From assembly GCA_030754805.1 (NCBI GenBank), contig JASLZO010000051.1, forward strand, positions 1 to 7,541: a stretch of DNA of 7,541 bases, in the 5' to 3' direction. Below, piece by piece: positions 1 to 5,740 of the stretch (positions within the stretch are counted from its first letter, which is position 1; each line of letters starts with the position of its first letter). Origin of the DNA: Dehalococcoidia bacterium (GTDB taxonomy: Bacteria; Chloroflexota; Dehalococcoidia; UBA6926). The notes below the pieces were generated by a model, which did not search any database, had not been told where the DNA came from, and was given only the letters and a program-made list of their open reading frames with translations. A program made the position numbers and the translations under genes.

Positions 1-620
1 TGGCGATGCTGATCGGCATTCTCACGAGCATTGGTGCGACGGCGATCGGGACGTTCTTCGGCATCTTGAGCGGTTTCACGGGGGGGAAGACGGACACGGC
101 GATCCAGCGATTCTCTGACATCCTGACGAACATCCCGTTGCTGCCCATCCTGATCTTCCTGATCTTCATCTTGGGCCAGAAGCTGTGGTTGGTGATGGGC
201 ATCCTGGTGCTGTTCGGGTGGCCCGGCCTGACGATCATCTTGCGGTCGATGGTGTTACAAATACGCTCGGGGCAGTTGGTGGAGGCGACGCGCGGGCTGG
301 GGGCGTCACGGTGGCGCATCATGTTTCGGCATGTGTTCTTCCAGATGGCGCCGTTCATCGTCGCGCAAATGATTTTCTTCACCCCGGCGGCGATCCTGGC
401 GGAGGCGGGGCTGAGCTTTCTGGGCCTCGGCGATCCTTCGTTGCCGACTTGGGGCCAGATCCTCGAGCAAGGGTTCCGCACCGGCGCGATCTACGTGGGG
501 TACTGGTGGTGGATATTGCCACCGGGGATCCTGATCGTGATCACGGCGATGGCGTTCGTCCTGCTGGCGCTGGCGCTGGAACCGGTGCTGAACCCACGGC
601 TGCGCGGGAGGGCGACGTGA
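1..620 (+). CDS. DppC/OppC-type ABC transporter permease, C-terminal part (5' truncated by window)
   Basis: This is the inner-membrane permease subunit of a peptide-type (binding-protein-dependent) ABC importer. The frame is open to the left edge and about 206 residues are visible; the family is usually near 300 residues, so roughly the first third is missing and the Met codon at position 6 is not the true start. Counting from that Met, hydrophobic segments lie near residues 1-22, 44-80, 115-140 and 168-192. The coupling-loop (EAA) motif that docks on the ATPases reads EATRGLGAS at 93-101, but the usual LPN that follows is replaced by FFQ. The segment FLGLGDPSLPTWG is the typical DppC/OppC C-terminal signature. 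The stop overlaps the next gene by 4 bp, so it is co-translated with the two ATPase genes. The substrate cannot be read from this part: related systems carry di- or oligopeptides, nickel or oligosaccharides. Confidence 0.93.
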   Translation, partial: AMLIGILTSIGATAIGTFFGILSGFTGGKTDTAIQRFSDILTNIPLLPILIFLIFILGQKLWLVMGILVLFGWPGLTIILRSMVLQIRSGQLVEATRGLGASRWRIMFRHVFFQMAPFIVAQMIFFTPAAILAEAGLSFLGLGDPSLPTWGQILEQGFRTGAIYVGYWWWILPPGILIVITAMAFVLLALALEPVLNPRLRGRAT

Positions 621-1621
621 CCGCGCGTGGTTCCAGCGACGGGCCACTGCTGCAGGTCGAGGATCTCCGGCTGTATTACGCAGGTGAACACGGGGACGTT
701 CGGGCGGTGGACGGGGTGTCGTTCGAGATCGGGGCGGGCGAGACGATGGCGATCGTGGGCGAGTCGGGTTCGGGGAAGACGAGCCTCGCCCTTGCGCTGC
801 TGCACCTGCTCCCGCGGAACGTGGCGGTCCACGACGGCTCGGTCGCCCTGGCGGGCGAGTCGATTATGGAGTTGACCGAGGGGGACTTCCGAGAACGGGT
901 GCGGTGGCGCCAGATCTCGATGGTCTTCCAGGGCGCGACGGAGTCGATGAACCCGGTGTTCAAGGTGGGCCACCAGGTGGCGGAGCCGCTGACGGCTCGA
1001 AAGGAACGGCCGAAGCATGAGGCATACGAGGTCGCGCGCGAATACATGGGCCTAGTGAAGCTCCCGCCGGAGACGTTCGATCGTTACCCGCACGAGCTGA
1101 GCGGAGGGATGAAGCAACGGGCCGTCATCGCGACGGCCCTGATCTTGGAACCGAGCCTAGTGATTCTGGACGAACCGACGTCGGCGCTCGACGTGGGGGT
1201 TCAGGCGCAGATCATGAACCTGTTCAAGCGTTTGAAGCGGGACCTGGGTCTGGCCTCGCTGTTCATCACGCACGACATAGCACTGGCGAGCGACCTGGCG
1301 GATTCGATCGCGGTGATGTATGCGGGGGAGATCGTGGAGATCGGTCCCTCGGAGGACGTCCTGCGCCGGCCGACACACCCGTATACGCAGCGGTTGCTGG
1401 CGGCGATCCCACGGCTACGTTCAGACGACCCGCTGCAATTCATTCCCGGCGTGCCTCCAGATCTGACCGATCCGCCGATCGGCTGTCGGTTCCATCCCCG
1501 GTGTCCGTTCGCGTTCGATCGGTGTCAGGAGCAGGCCCCGCCGACTTTTCAGGCGGCTGAGGGGGAGGCGACCGCGCGGTGCTGGCTGCTTGACGGGAGT
1601 TCGAGGGCGCCTCGCGTATGA
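617..1621 (+). CDS. DppD/OppD-type ABC transporter ATP-binding protein
   Basis: A 334-residue nucleotide-binding subunit that hydrolyses ATP at the cytoplasmic face to drive the peptide-type importer. I chose the GTG at 617: it overlaps the permease stop as GTGA, has a GGGAGGG ribosome-binding site at 606-612, and gives the usual family length. The same frame is open further upstream, but only as a shadow of the permease gene. Motifs: Walker A GESGSGKT at 48-55, Q-loop Gln105 (FQGATESMNP), signature LSGGM at 161-165, Walker B LVILDE at 181-186, D-loop SALD at 189-192 and switch His219. The C-terminal oligopeptide/dipeptide extension starts at HPYTQRLL (254-261) and holds four cysteines, C290, C296, C303 and C322, in the GCRFHPRC arrangement. 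In related mycobacterial peptide importers such cysteines hold a [4Fe-4S] cluster (family knowledge, recalled). All catalytic residues are intact. Confidence 0.95.
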   Translation: MTARGSSDGPLLQVEDLRLYYAGEHGDVRAVDGVSFEIGAGETMAIVGESGSGKTSLALALLHLLPRNVAVHDGSVALAGESIMELTEGDFRERVRWRQISMVFQGATESMNPVFKVGHQVAEPLTARKERPKHEAYEVAREYMGLVKLPPETFDRYPHELSGGMKQRAVIATALILEPSLVILDEPTSALDVGVQAQIMNLFKRLKRDLGLASLFITHDIALASDLADSIAVMYAGEIVEIGPSEDVLRRPTHPYTQRLLAAIPRLRSDDPLQFIPGVPPDLTDPPIGCRFHPRCPFAFDRCQEQAPPTFQAAEGEATARCWLLDGSSRAPRV

Positions 1622-2658
1622 GTACCGCGGAGCGAGAGACACCGCTGTTGAGGCTCGAAGGGGCGGAGGTGCACTTCCGCGCTCGAGAGAAGCTGTTCCG
1701 GACGACGATTGTGCGAGCGCTGGACGGCGTTGATGTGAGCCTGAACCAGGGGGAGGCGCTGGCGTTGGTGGGCGAATCGGGGTCGGGGAAGACGACGCTC
1801 GGACGCGTGTCGCTGCGTCTGCTGGAGCCCACCGGCGGGCGGGTGTATTTCGATGGGGAGGACATCACGGCCCTGTCGGATGGGCGGCTGAAGCCGTTCC
1901 GGAAGCGGGCACAGGGGGTGTTTCAGGACCCGTTCACGAGCCTGGACTCGTACATGACGATCCGGCAGATCGTCGAGGAGCCGCTGATCATCCACAAGAT
2001 CGGGCGGGGGAACGAGCGCCGGGAGCGTGTCGAGTGGGCGCTGGACGAGGTTCGGATGCGGCCCGCGGGGGACTTTCTCGACCGGTACCCGCACATGCTG
2101 TCTGGGGGTCAGCGCCAACGGGTCGGGATCGCGCGGGCGCTGGTACTGACGCCGGAGTACATCCTGGCGGACGAGCCGGTGTCGATGATCGACGCCTCGA
2201 GTCGGGCCGAGATCCTGACTCTGTTGAATGAACTCCAAGAACGGCACAGAATCGCGTATCTGTATATCACGCATGACATCGCGACAGCTCGGCACTTCGC
2301 GCCGAGGACCGCTGTCATGTACCTGGGGCGGATCGTCGAAGAGGGGCCGACGAAGGAGTTGATTGCAGATCCGTTGCACCCGTACACGCAAGGTTTGCTG
2401 GCGGCGGTACCGGAACCGGACCCGGCTAACCGGTTGCAAGAGCGTGACGTTCTGCCCGGGGAGCCGCCCAGCCCGGCGCAGGTCCCGACGGGTTGCCGTT
2501 TCCACCCCCGGTGTCCGGCGTTCATGGATGGTCTGTGCGACGTGGCGGACCCGGTGCCGGTTGAGATCGATGGCGGCGATGGGGGGACGGGCCGGACGGT
2601 GGCGTGCCATCTGCATACGGATGCGGGGCGGGAACGACAGGCTTCGTCCGGGGAGTAG
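1618..2658 (+). CDS. DppF/OppF-type ABC transporter ATP-binding protein
   Basis: A 346-residue second nucleotide-binding subunit, expected to pair with the preceding ATPase as an asymmetric dimer under the two permeases. The ATG overlaps the preceding stop as ATGA, pointing to translational coupling; only a weak AGGG lies upstream. Motifs: Walker A GESGSGKT at 52-59, Q-loop Gln103 (FQDPFTSLD), signature LSGGQ at 161-165, Walker B YILADE at 181-186, D-loop SMID at 189-192 (an OppF-like variant of SALD) and switch His218. The C-terminal oligopeptide extension begins at HPYTQGLL (253-260). It again carries four cysteines, C292, C298, C306 and C329, so both ATPases keep the same potential metal-cluster site. 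It is the last gene of the operon and faces the convergent yqeY gene. The substrate is unknown. Confidence 0.95.
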   Translation: MSTAERETPLLRLEGAEVHFRAREKLFRTTIVRALDGVDVSLNQGEALALVGESGSGKTTLGRVSLRLLEPTGGRVYFDGEDITALSDGRLKPFRKRAQGVFQDPFTSLDSYMTIRQIVEEPLIIHKIGRGNERRERVEWALDEVRMRPAGDFLDRYPHMLSGGQRQRVGIARALVLTPEYILADEPVSMIDASSRAEILTLLNELQERHRIAYLYITHDIATARHFAPRTAVMYLGRIVEEGPTKELIADPLHPYTQGLLAAVPEPDPANRLQERDVLPGEPPSPAQVPTGCRFHPRCPAFMDGLCDVADPVPVEIDGGDGGTGRTVACHLHTDAGRERQASSGE

Positions 2659-2693
2659 GGGCGGGGCGGTTCGTGCGGTCGATTTACTGCCCA

Positions 2694-2720
2694 CCCTTCG
2701 ACTGGCTCAAGGCGAACGGA
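2694..2720. repeat. Short intergenic imperfect palindrome, TTCGAC...GCGAACGG type
   Basis: In the convergent space after the ABC operon, CCCTTCGACTGG is followed by CTCAAGGCGAACGGA. The ends TTCG (2697-2700) and CGAA (2713-2716) are inverted copies and the interior pairs partly. From memory, intergenic elements of the form CTTCGAC..GCTCAGG..GAACGG recur in many copies in genomes of environmental bacteria, including Chloroflexota. Only one copy lies in this window, so membership in a dispersed family is inference. Confidence 0.45.
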
Positions 2721-2722
2721 AG

Positions 2723-2737
2723 GAGCGCGCCCGCTCT
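2723..2737. terminator. Weak GC hairpin between convergent genes
   Basis: GAGCG (2723-2727) and CGCTC (2733-2737) form a 5-bp stem around a 5-nt loop, directly after the palindromic repeat and between two converging genes. The position suits transcription termination for either side. There is no T-run on either strand, so it is not a classical intrinsic terminator. Confidence 0.2.
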
Positions 2738-2784
2738 GTGGGACCCCCTGGCCGAGATCGAGACCACATTGGCCCGAGAGTGGA

Positions 2785-3234
2785 CTACTGGGAGAGAAGT
2801 TCCTCGACCACTGAGGAGACTTCTTTGCCGTCGATTTTGCCTCGGACCGCTGGCATCAGCTTTCCCATGACGCGGCCTCGGTCTCCTGGGCCCTTTGCAC
2901 CGAGTTCTGCGATGGCCTTCTTCGCTTCTTCGAGGATCTGGTCTCGGGAGAGTTGTTCGGGGAGGTAAGCCATGACGACGGCCAGCCCGACTTCCTCGTG
3001 TTCGGCTATTTCGGGGCGGTTGGCTTTCTGTGCTTCTTCGATGGCCTCGCGCCGTTGACGGACTTCGCGTGCAATCACTTCTGAAGATTCGGTGTCGTCG
3101 AGGTCCTTCCCCTTTGCCTTCTCGGCGTTCAGGAGGGCGCTTCGCACCATGCGGATCGCCTCCAGCCGTTGCTGGTCTCGGGCGCGCATCGCGGTCTTCT
3201 GGTCTTCGGTGAGTCGTTCTAGCAAGGTGGTCAT
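2785..3234 (-). CDS. yqeY: GatB/YqeY domain protein
   Basis: A 149-residue cytoplasmic protein that matches the YqeY family over its whole length (family members are about 148 residues). YqeY resembles the C-terminal tRNA-binding region of GatB, a subunit of the Asp/Glu-tRNA amidotransferase; its free-standing role is not well established. The N-terminal half is a charged helical bundle (LTEDQKTAMRARDQQRLEAI at about 8-27). It is followed by the family marks YLPEQL at 90-95, MGKLMP at 123-128 and DGKEV at 135-139. The ATG at 3234 has AGAGG about 12 nt upstream, rather far for a good ribosome-binding site, but the start agrees with the usual N-terminus. It lies 56 bp downstream of plsC on the same strand, so it is probably the second gene of that transcript, and it converges on the ABC operon. 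Confidence 0.93.
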   Translation of the reverse strand: MTTLLERLTEDQKTAMRARDQQRLEAIRMVRSALLNAEKAKGKDLDDTESSEVIAREVRQRREAIEEAQKANRPEIAEHEEVGLAVVMAYLPEQLSRDQILEEAKKAIAELGAKGPGDRGRVMGKLMPAVRGKIDGKEVSSVVEELLSQ

Positions 3235-3290
3235 AGGAAGTTGTTGCCTCTCAGGTCGTTCGTAGGTTGATTCTACGGGTTGGGGTTGGG

Positions 3291-3971
3291 CTACGACGGG
3301 GGCGGGTCGTCCGCGTAGATGCCGCGGGCTTCCGGCGGGAGCAGCTCGGCTATGCGCTGCATCATCGTGATGCCTGCCTGACGCAGCGTCTCACGGTCCT
3401 TGGCCGATTCCGCCTGGAGGAGGGCGAACGGCTTGCCGATGCGGATGGTTACTCGGGGCCGTTTGACGAGAGCACGGAGACCGAGCTTGAGGCCTGCGAT
3501 GCCGTGGACGGCAACCGGTAGGACCTGGGTGCCTTCGGAGGCGAGTGCGAGGTATGCGGCTCCGGCGAGGGGCTGTTGGAGGACTCCCGTCCGGCTCCTG
3601 GTGCCCTCAGGAAACAGGCCGACGGTGCCTCCGGACTCGAGTAGCTCGATCGCTTTCGCCATGGCGCGACGGTCGAGGCGGGCGCGGTTGAGGGGGATCA
3701 GGCCGTAGTGGAGGATGCACCATCGCTGCCAGCGGGAAGGCCGTTCGACGAGTTCTCGTTTGGCCAGGAACAGGACCTGTCTTCGGGGGATGCTGGCGTT
3801 GATGAGTGGTGGGTCGAGGGCGTGGATATGGTTCGAGACGACGAGGAGCGCGCCCGAGGAGGGGACGTTCTCGGCGCCCTCGACTTTGTGGAAGGAGAGG
3901 GAGCGGAAAACCATGCGCATGAAGCCATTGGCGATGGTATAGCTGAGGGGTTGTTTCGGACCGGTGAGCAT
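3291..3971 (-). CDS. plsC: 1-acyl-sn-glycerol-3-phosphate acyltransferase (PlsC family)
   Basis: A 226-residue member of the glycerophospholipid acyltransferase superfamily. It would transfer an acyl chain to lysophosphatidic acid at the inner face of the membrane, giving phosphatidic acid for phospholipid synthesis. Catalytic block I is NHIHALD with the HX4D pair His48/Asp53; block II is GLIPLNR at 90-96; block III, which binds the substrate phosphate, is FPEGTRSR at 120-127; block IV is LPVAV at 151-155. Residues 9-27 form an amphipathic or hydrophobic N-terminal stretch that probably holds the enzyme at the membrane. An in-frame TGA sits two codons before the ATG at 3971, so no upstream start is possible; no clear ribosome-binding site is visible. 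yqeY follows 56 bp downstream. The family fold is certain, but the exact acceptor lipid could differ because the superfamily also includes other acyltransferases. Confidence 0.93.
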   Translation of the reverse strand: MLTGPKQPLSYTIANGFMRMVFRSLSFHKVEGAENVPSSGALLVVSNHIHALDPPLINASIPRRQVLFLAKRELVERPSRWQRWCILHYGLIPLNRARLDRRAMAKAIELLESGGTVGLFPEGTRSRTGVLQQPLAGAAYLALASEGTQVLPVAVHGIAGLKLGLRALVKRPRVTIRIGKPFALLQAESAKDRETLRQAGITMMQRIAELLPPEARGIYADDPPPS

Positions 3972-4396
3972 CGGTCAAGTTTGGCACGGTGGGATTAACC
4001 CGGTTCCGTTGGGCCGGGAGAACCTCCCCTTGAACTGACTGTAGCGGCGCATTCTCTATAGGAACTGCAGTTACTTATCCCGACCGCGATCGATTTCAGG
4101 TACCTCCCATGAAGTTGATGGACCATAAGCGATCGTGACTCACGCGACGAAACGACGGGCGGGCGCGGGATTCAGGTTGGCACCAATCTTGTGCATCTGG
4201 GCGAGTTCGCGCGGAGCCTGGAGAGCGGCCGTCCGGGACGACGATGATCGCCACCGGCAGTGCCTCGCCCCCCCGGACCCTGATCAGCTTCCCGGCGGTG
4301 ATGTTCGCCGTTAAAGTCACGCGATGAATACCGCCGCGATGAGCAGCAGCTATCGTTGGTTCGATTCCGCCGGATCGCTCGCCACGGAAGAGATCC
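3972..4396. other. Gene-poor interval of about 425 bp upstream of plsC
   Basis: No convincing gene is present. A 74-codon minus-strand frame (4096-4320) begins with a GC3-rich, protein-like stretch (LIRVRGGEALPVAIIVVPD), then turns rich in Arg, Pro and Ser with mixed codon use. It has no good ribosome-binding site and could be a decayed gene end or chance. The plsC promoter should lie in the left half. The best -10-like box I see on the minus strand is TATAGA, near the 10-bp palindrome AACTGCAGTT (4063-4072), with no good -35. Small stems are CCCGG/CCGGG (3999-4003, 4014-4018) and CGGCG/CGCCG (4293-4297, 4306-4310). Confidence 0.5.
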
Positions 4397-4783
4397 TCAG
4401 CCCCTGACGGCGATTGCTTCTACCTCGAACAGCAGATACGGTCGGGCGAGGGCATGCACGATGAGCAGCGAATTCGTCGGAGCCCGTTCTTCGGGGAAGT
4501 AGCGCGGCATGATCTTCTGTAGTTCGGCCACGTCCGTCGCGTTCCGCAGGAACAGCGTGACCTTCACGACATTCTCGAAGTCGACGCCACCGGCCTGCAG
4601 CGCCATACCCAGGTTTTCGAAAGCCCGCTCGGCCTGCGGCCCGAACTCTCGACTCACCGGTTCGTTGTTCTCGTCGACCCCGACCTGTCCCGCGACATAG
4701 ACCGTGTCTCCAGCGACGACGACGTGCGAGTACGCCGGGCTATGCAGTAGTCCATCGGGACGGAGGAATTCCGGCGGTGTCAT
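4397..4783 (-). CDS. RidA/YjgF/UK114 superfamily protein lacking the catalytic arginine
   Basis: A 128-residue cytosolic protein, the same length as E. coli RidA, of a family that forms trimers with ligand clefts between subunits. Classical RidA hydrolyses reactive enamine/imine intermediates (such as 2-aminoacrylate) released by PLP enzymes. Family marks: VYVAGQVGVD at 28-37, QAERAFENLG at 50-59, VVKVTLFL at 72-79, and the C-terminal FEVEAIAVRG at 119-128, which keeps Glu120. The usual P-A-R-S/T of RidA reads PTNS here, so position 104, matching catalytic Arg105 of E. coli RidA, is Asn. Rid subgroups without this Arg are known and generally lack imine deaminase activity, so a different ligand or reaction is likely. 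The ATG at 4783 has a weak ATAGG 7 nt upstream. lexA lies 149 bp upstream on the same strand, but no functional link is evident. Confidence 0.93.
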   Translation of the reverse strand: MTPPEFLRPDGLLHSPAYSHVVVAGDTVYVAGQVGVDENNEPVSREFGPQAERAFENLGMALQAGGVDFENVVKVTLFLRNATDVAELQKIMPRYFPEERAPTNSLLIVHALARPYLLFEVEAIAVRG

Positions 4784-4830
4784 TCCGCGGCCTATCTGAG
4801 ACGGATCATGGGGAGTCGCTTTCCACCGGA

Positions 4831-4836
4831 ATCATA
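4831..4836 (-). promoter_or_regulatory. Possible -10 box of the RidA-like gene
   Basis: On the minus strand TATGAT matches the sigma70 -10 consensus at 5 of 6 bases and lies about 47 bp before the ATG of the RidA-like gene. No recognisable -35 hexamer stands 16-18 bp upstream, so this is only a candidate start for a transcript separate from lexA. Confidence 0.22.
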
Positions 4837-4873
4837 GTTACCAGATTACGCACGCTTCTTGCGCCCATCGGCA

Positions 4874-4928
4874 GAACGAGAACGGCTGTGCCTACCAGAG
4901 GCGTGGCCGAGGTTCCCGTATCTCGTTC
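4874..4928 (-). terminator. Bulged 12-bp inverted repeat just downstream of lexA
   Basis: The arm GAACGAGAACGG (4874-4885) pairs with CCGTATCTCGTTC (4916-4928) over 12 base pairs with a single bulged A at 4920. The 30-nt loop contains a small GCCT/AGGC stem (4890-4893, 4899-4902). It begins 4 bp after the lexA stop codon. A role in ending lexA transcription, or in protecting its 3' end, fits the position. No U-run follows on the minus strand, so it is not a standard intrinsic terminator. The pairing is seen directly; the function is inference. Confidence 0.4.
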
Positions 4929-4932
4929 AGAA

Positions 4933-5562
4933 CTACTCGTATCGGCGCAGGACTCCGATCACCCGGCCCTTGATTTGGACGTTCCGTGCGTCCGCGTAGA
5001 TCGGGCCCATCGCGGTATTCTCTGGCTGCAGTCGGACCCGCGGTCCCTCCGCGTAGAAGCGCTTCAGGGTCGTCTCCTCGGTATCAATTAGCCAGGCAGC
5101 TACCATCTCGCCCGTCTCTGCTTGGTCCTGGGCCTGGAGGATCACGACGTCACCATCGCGAATGAGCGCGTCGATCATCGAATCGCCCTTGACCTGCAGG
5201 GCATAGAGTCGATCCTTGTTCTTGGCGAGTTCCGCGTCCATCTCGACGTGGTCTTCGTCTCCCAGTGTCGCCGGGTCCGCGGGGAACACCGGCAGCGGTT
5301 GGCCCGCGGCGATTGATCCCAGGAGCGGCACACGCGTCGTTCGCGGCCTTCGGCCAACCAATTCGATCCCACGCGATACCTCCCGCGATCTCTTTAGCAG
5401 GCCAGCCCTCGTGAGGGCCCTCAGGTTGTAGTCCACCACGCTGGTGGAGGAGATGTCGCAGCCGTACTGGATATCGCGCACGGTTGGGGGGAACCCCCGC
5501 TCGTCCATGAAATGCTCGATGAACCGGAGCATCTCTTGCTGACGGGGTCTTAGGGTTGCCAT
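4933..5562 (-). CDS. lexA: LexA, SOS-response transcriptional repressor
   Basis: A 209-residue repressor that binds SOS operators as a dimer and cleaves itself when RecA is activated on single-stranded DNA, releasing DNA-repair genes. Residues 1-65 form the winged helix-turn-helix (RPRQQEMLRFIEHF, then FPPTVRDIQ and SSTSVVDYNLRAL). Residues 75-209 form the peptidase domain. The self-cleavage bond is Ala86-Gly87 in SIAAGQP, the nucleophile is Ser128 in GDSM and the general base is Lys167 in TTLKRFY, so the protein looks fully functional. I chose the ATG at 5562 because AGGTGG sits 8 nt upstream; an in-frame GTG at 5574 would add four residues (numbers then shift by +4) but overlaps that site. 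Upstream lie a good promoter and a perfect operator, so lexA is autoregulated. It is followed by an inverted repeat and the RidA-like gene. Confidence 0.97.
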   Translation of the reverse strand: MATLRPRQQEMLRFIEHFMDERGFPPTVRDIQYGCDISSTSVVDYNLRALTRAGLLKRSREVSRGIELVGRRPRTTRVPLLGSIAAGQPLPVFPADPATLGDEDHVEMDAELAKNKDRLYALQVKGDSMIDALIRDGDVVILQAQDQAETGEMVAAWLIDTEETTLKRFYAEGPRVRLQPENTAMGPIYADARNVQIKGRVIGVLRRYE

Positions 5563-5570
5563 GGCCGGTG

Positions 5571-5576
5571 CCACCT
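5571..5576 (-). promoter_or_regulatory. lexA ribosome-binding site
   Basis: AGGTGG on the minus strand, close to AGGAGG, lies 8 nt before the ATG at 5562. It favours that ATG over the GTG at 5574, which lies inside the site. Confidence 0.6.
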
Positions 5577-5595
5577 CTGCTTTCCTATCCGCGCT

Positions 5596-5610
5596 GCGGC
5601 GCCTCGCCGC
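5596..5610 (-). other. GC hairpin in the lexA leader
   Basis: GCGGCG and CGCCGC form a perfect 6-bp stem with a 3-nt loop in the predicted lexA 5' untranslated region, about 34 nt before the start codon and about 20 nt upstream of the ribosome-binding site. No T-run follows, so it is not an attenuator of the usual kind. It may only reflect the high GC content. Confidence 0.35.
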
Positions 5611-5627
5611 TTGCTACAGGTTCATAT

Positions 5628-5641
5628 CGAACCGATGTTCG
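5628..5641 (-). promoter_or_regulatory. LexA operator (SOS box)
   Basis: CGAAC-N4-GTTCG is a perfect 14-bp palindrome of the Gram-positive type (consensus close to CGAACRNRYGTTYG). It begins 4 bp downstream of the lexA -10 box and should cover the transcription start, so bound LexA would block RNA polymerase. The start codon lies 65 bp further on. This is the only exact GAAC-N4-GTTC site I found in the window. Confidence 0.88.
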
Positions 5642-5645
5642 CAGG

Positions 5646-5675
5646 AAAGTAGCACACATGAGCGACTAGCGTCAA
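5646..5675 (-). promoter_or_regulatory. lexA promoter, sigma70 type with extended -10
   Basis: Read on the minus strand, TTGACG (5670-5675) is separated by 18 bp from TACTTT (5646-5651). A TGC directly before the -10 gives an extended TGN -10 element. Transcription should start near 5638-5640, inside the SOS box, leaving a leader of about 75 nt before the lexA ATG. Confidence 0.7.
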
Positions 5676-5740
5676 TTTGCGGTGGCGGAGTCACGGTCTT
5701 TGCCGCAACGAAGAAATGCCCCGGCCGGAACTACGCGGAG

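Noticed and set aside
185..616. The upstream extension of the first ATPase frame, which would give a 478-residue protein.
   Set aside because: The added 144 residues overlap the permease, match no ABC domain and look like out-of-frame translation; the GTG at 617 with its ribosome-binding site fits the family length.
1549..2694. A 381-codon minus-strand open frame opposite the second ATPase gene.
   Set aside because: Its product is a low-complexity mix of Arg, Pro, His and Gln, typical of the antisense frame of a GC-rich gene, and the plus-strand frame has every ABC ATPase motif.
4062..4073. GAACTGCAGTTA, one base away from GAAC-N4-GTTC, as a second SOS box upstream of plsC.
   Set aside because: One key half-site base is wrong, no clear promoter lies at the right distance, and plsC is not a typical SOS gene. 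The palindromic core AACTGCAGTT may be chance.
4351..4380. tRNA-like T-arm motif GGTTCGATTCC, with GCGAT (4321-4325) complementary to ATCGC (4374-4378).
   Set aside because: The flanking T-stem has a mismatch and a G-T pair, no D-arm or anticodon arm can be built, and the would-be ends are only about 60 bp apart. It is chance or at most a degraded fragment.
5719..5731. CCGGCCGG palindrome just after the membrane protein gene as an intrinsic terminator.
   Set aside because: The self-complementary core leaves no proper loop and there is no U-run, so it cannot be supported as a terminator.
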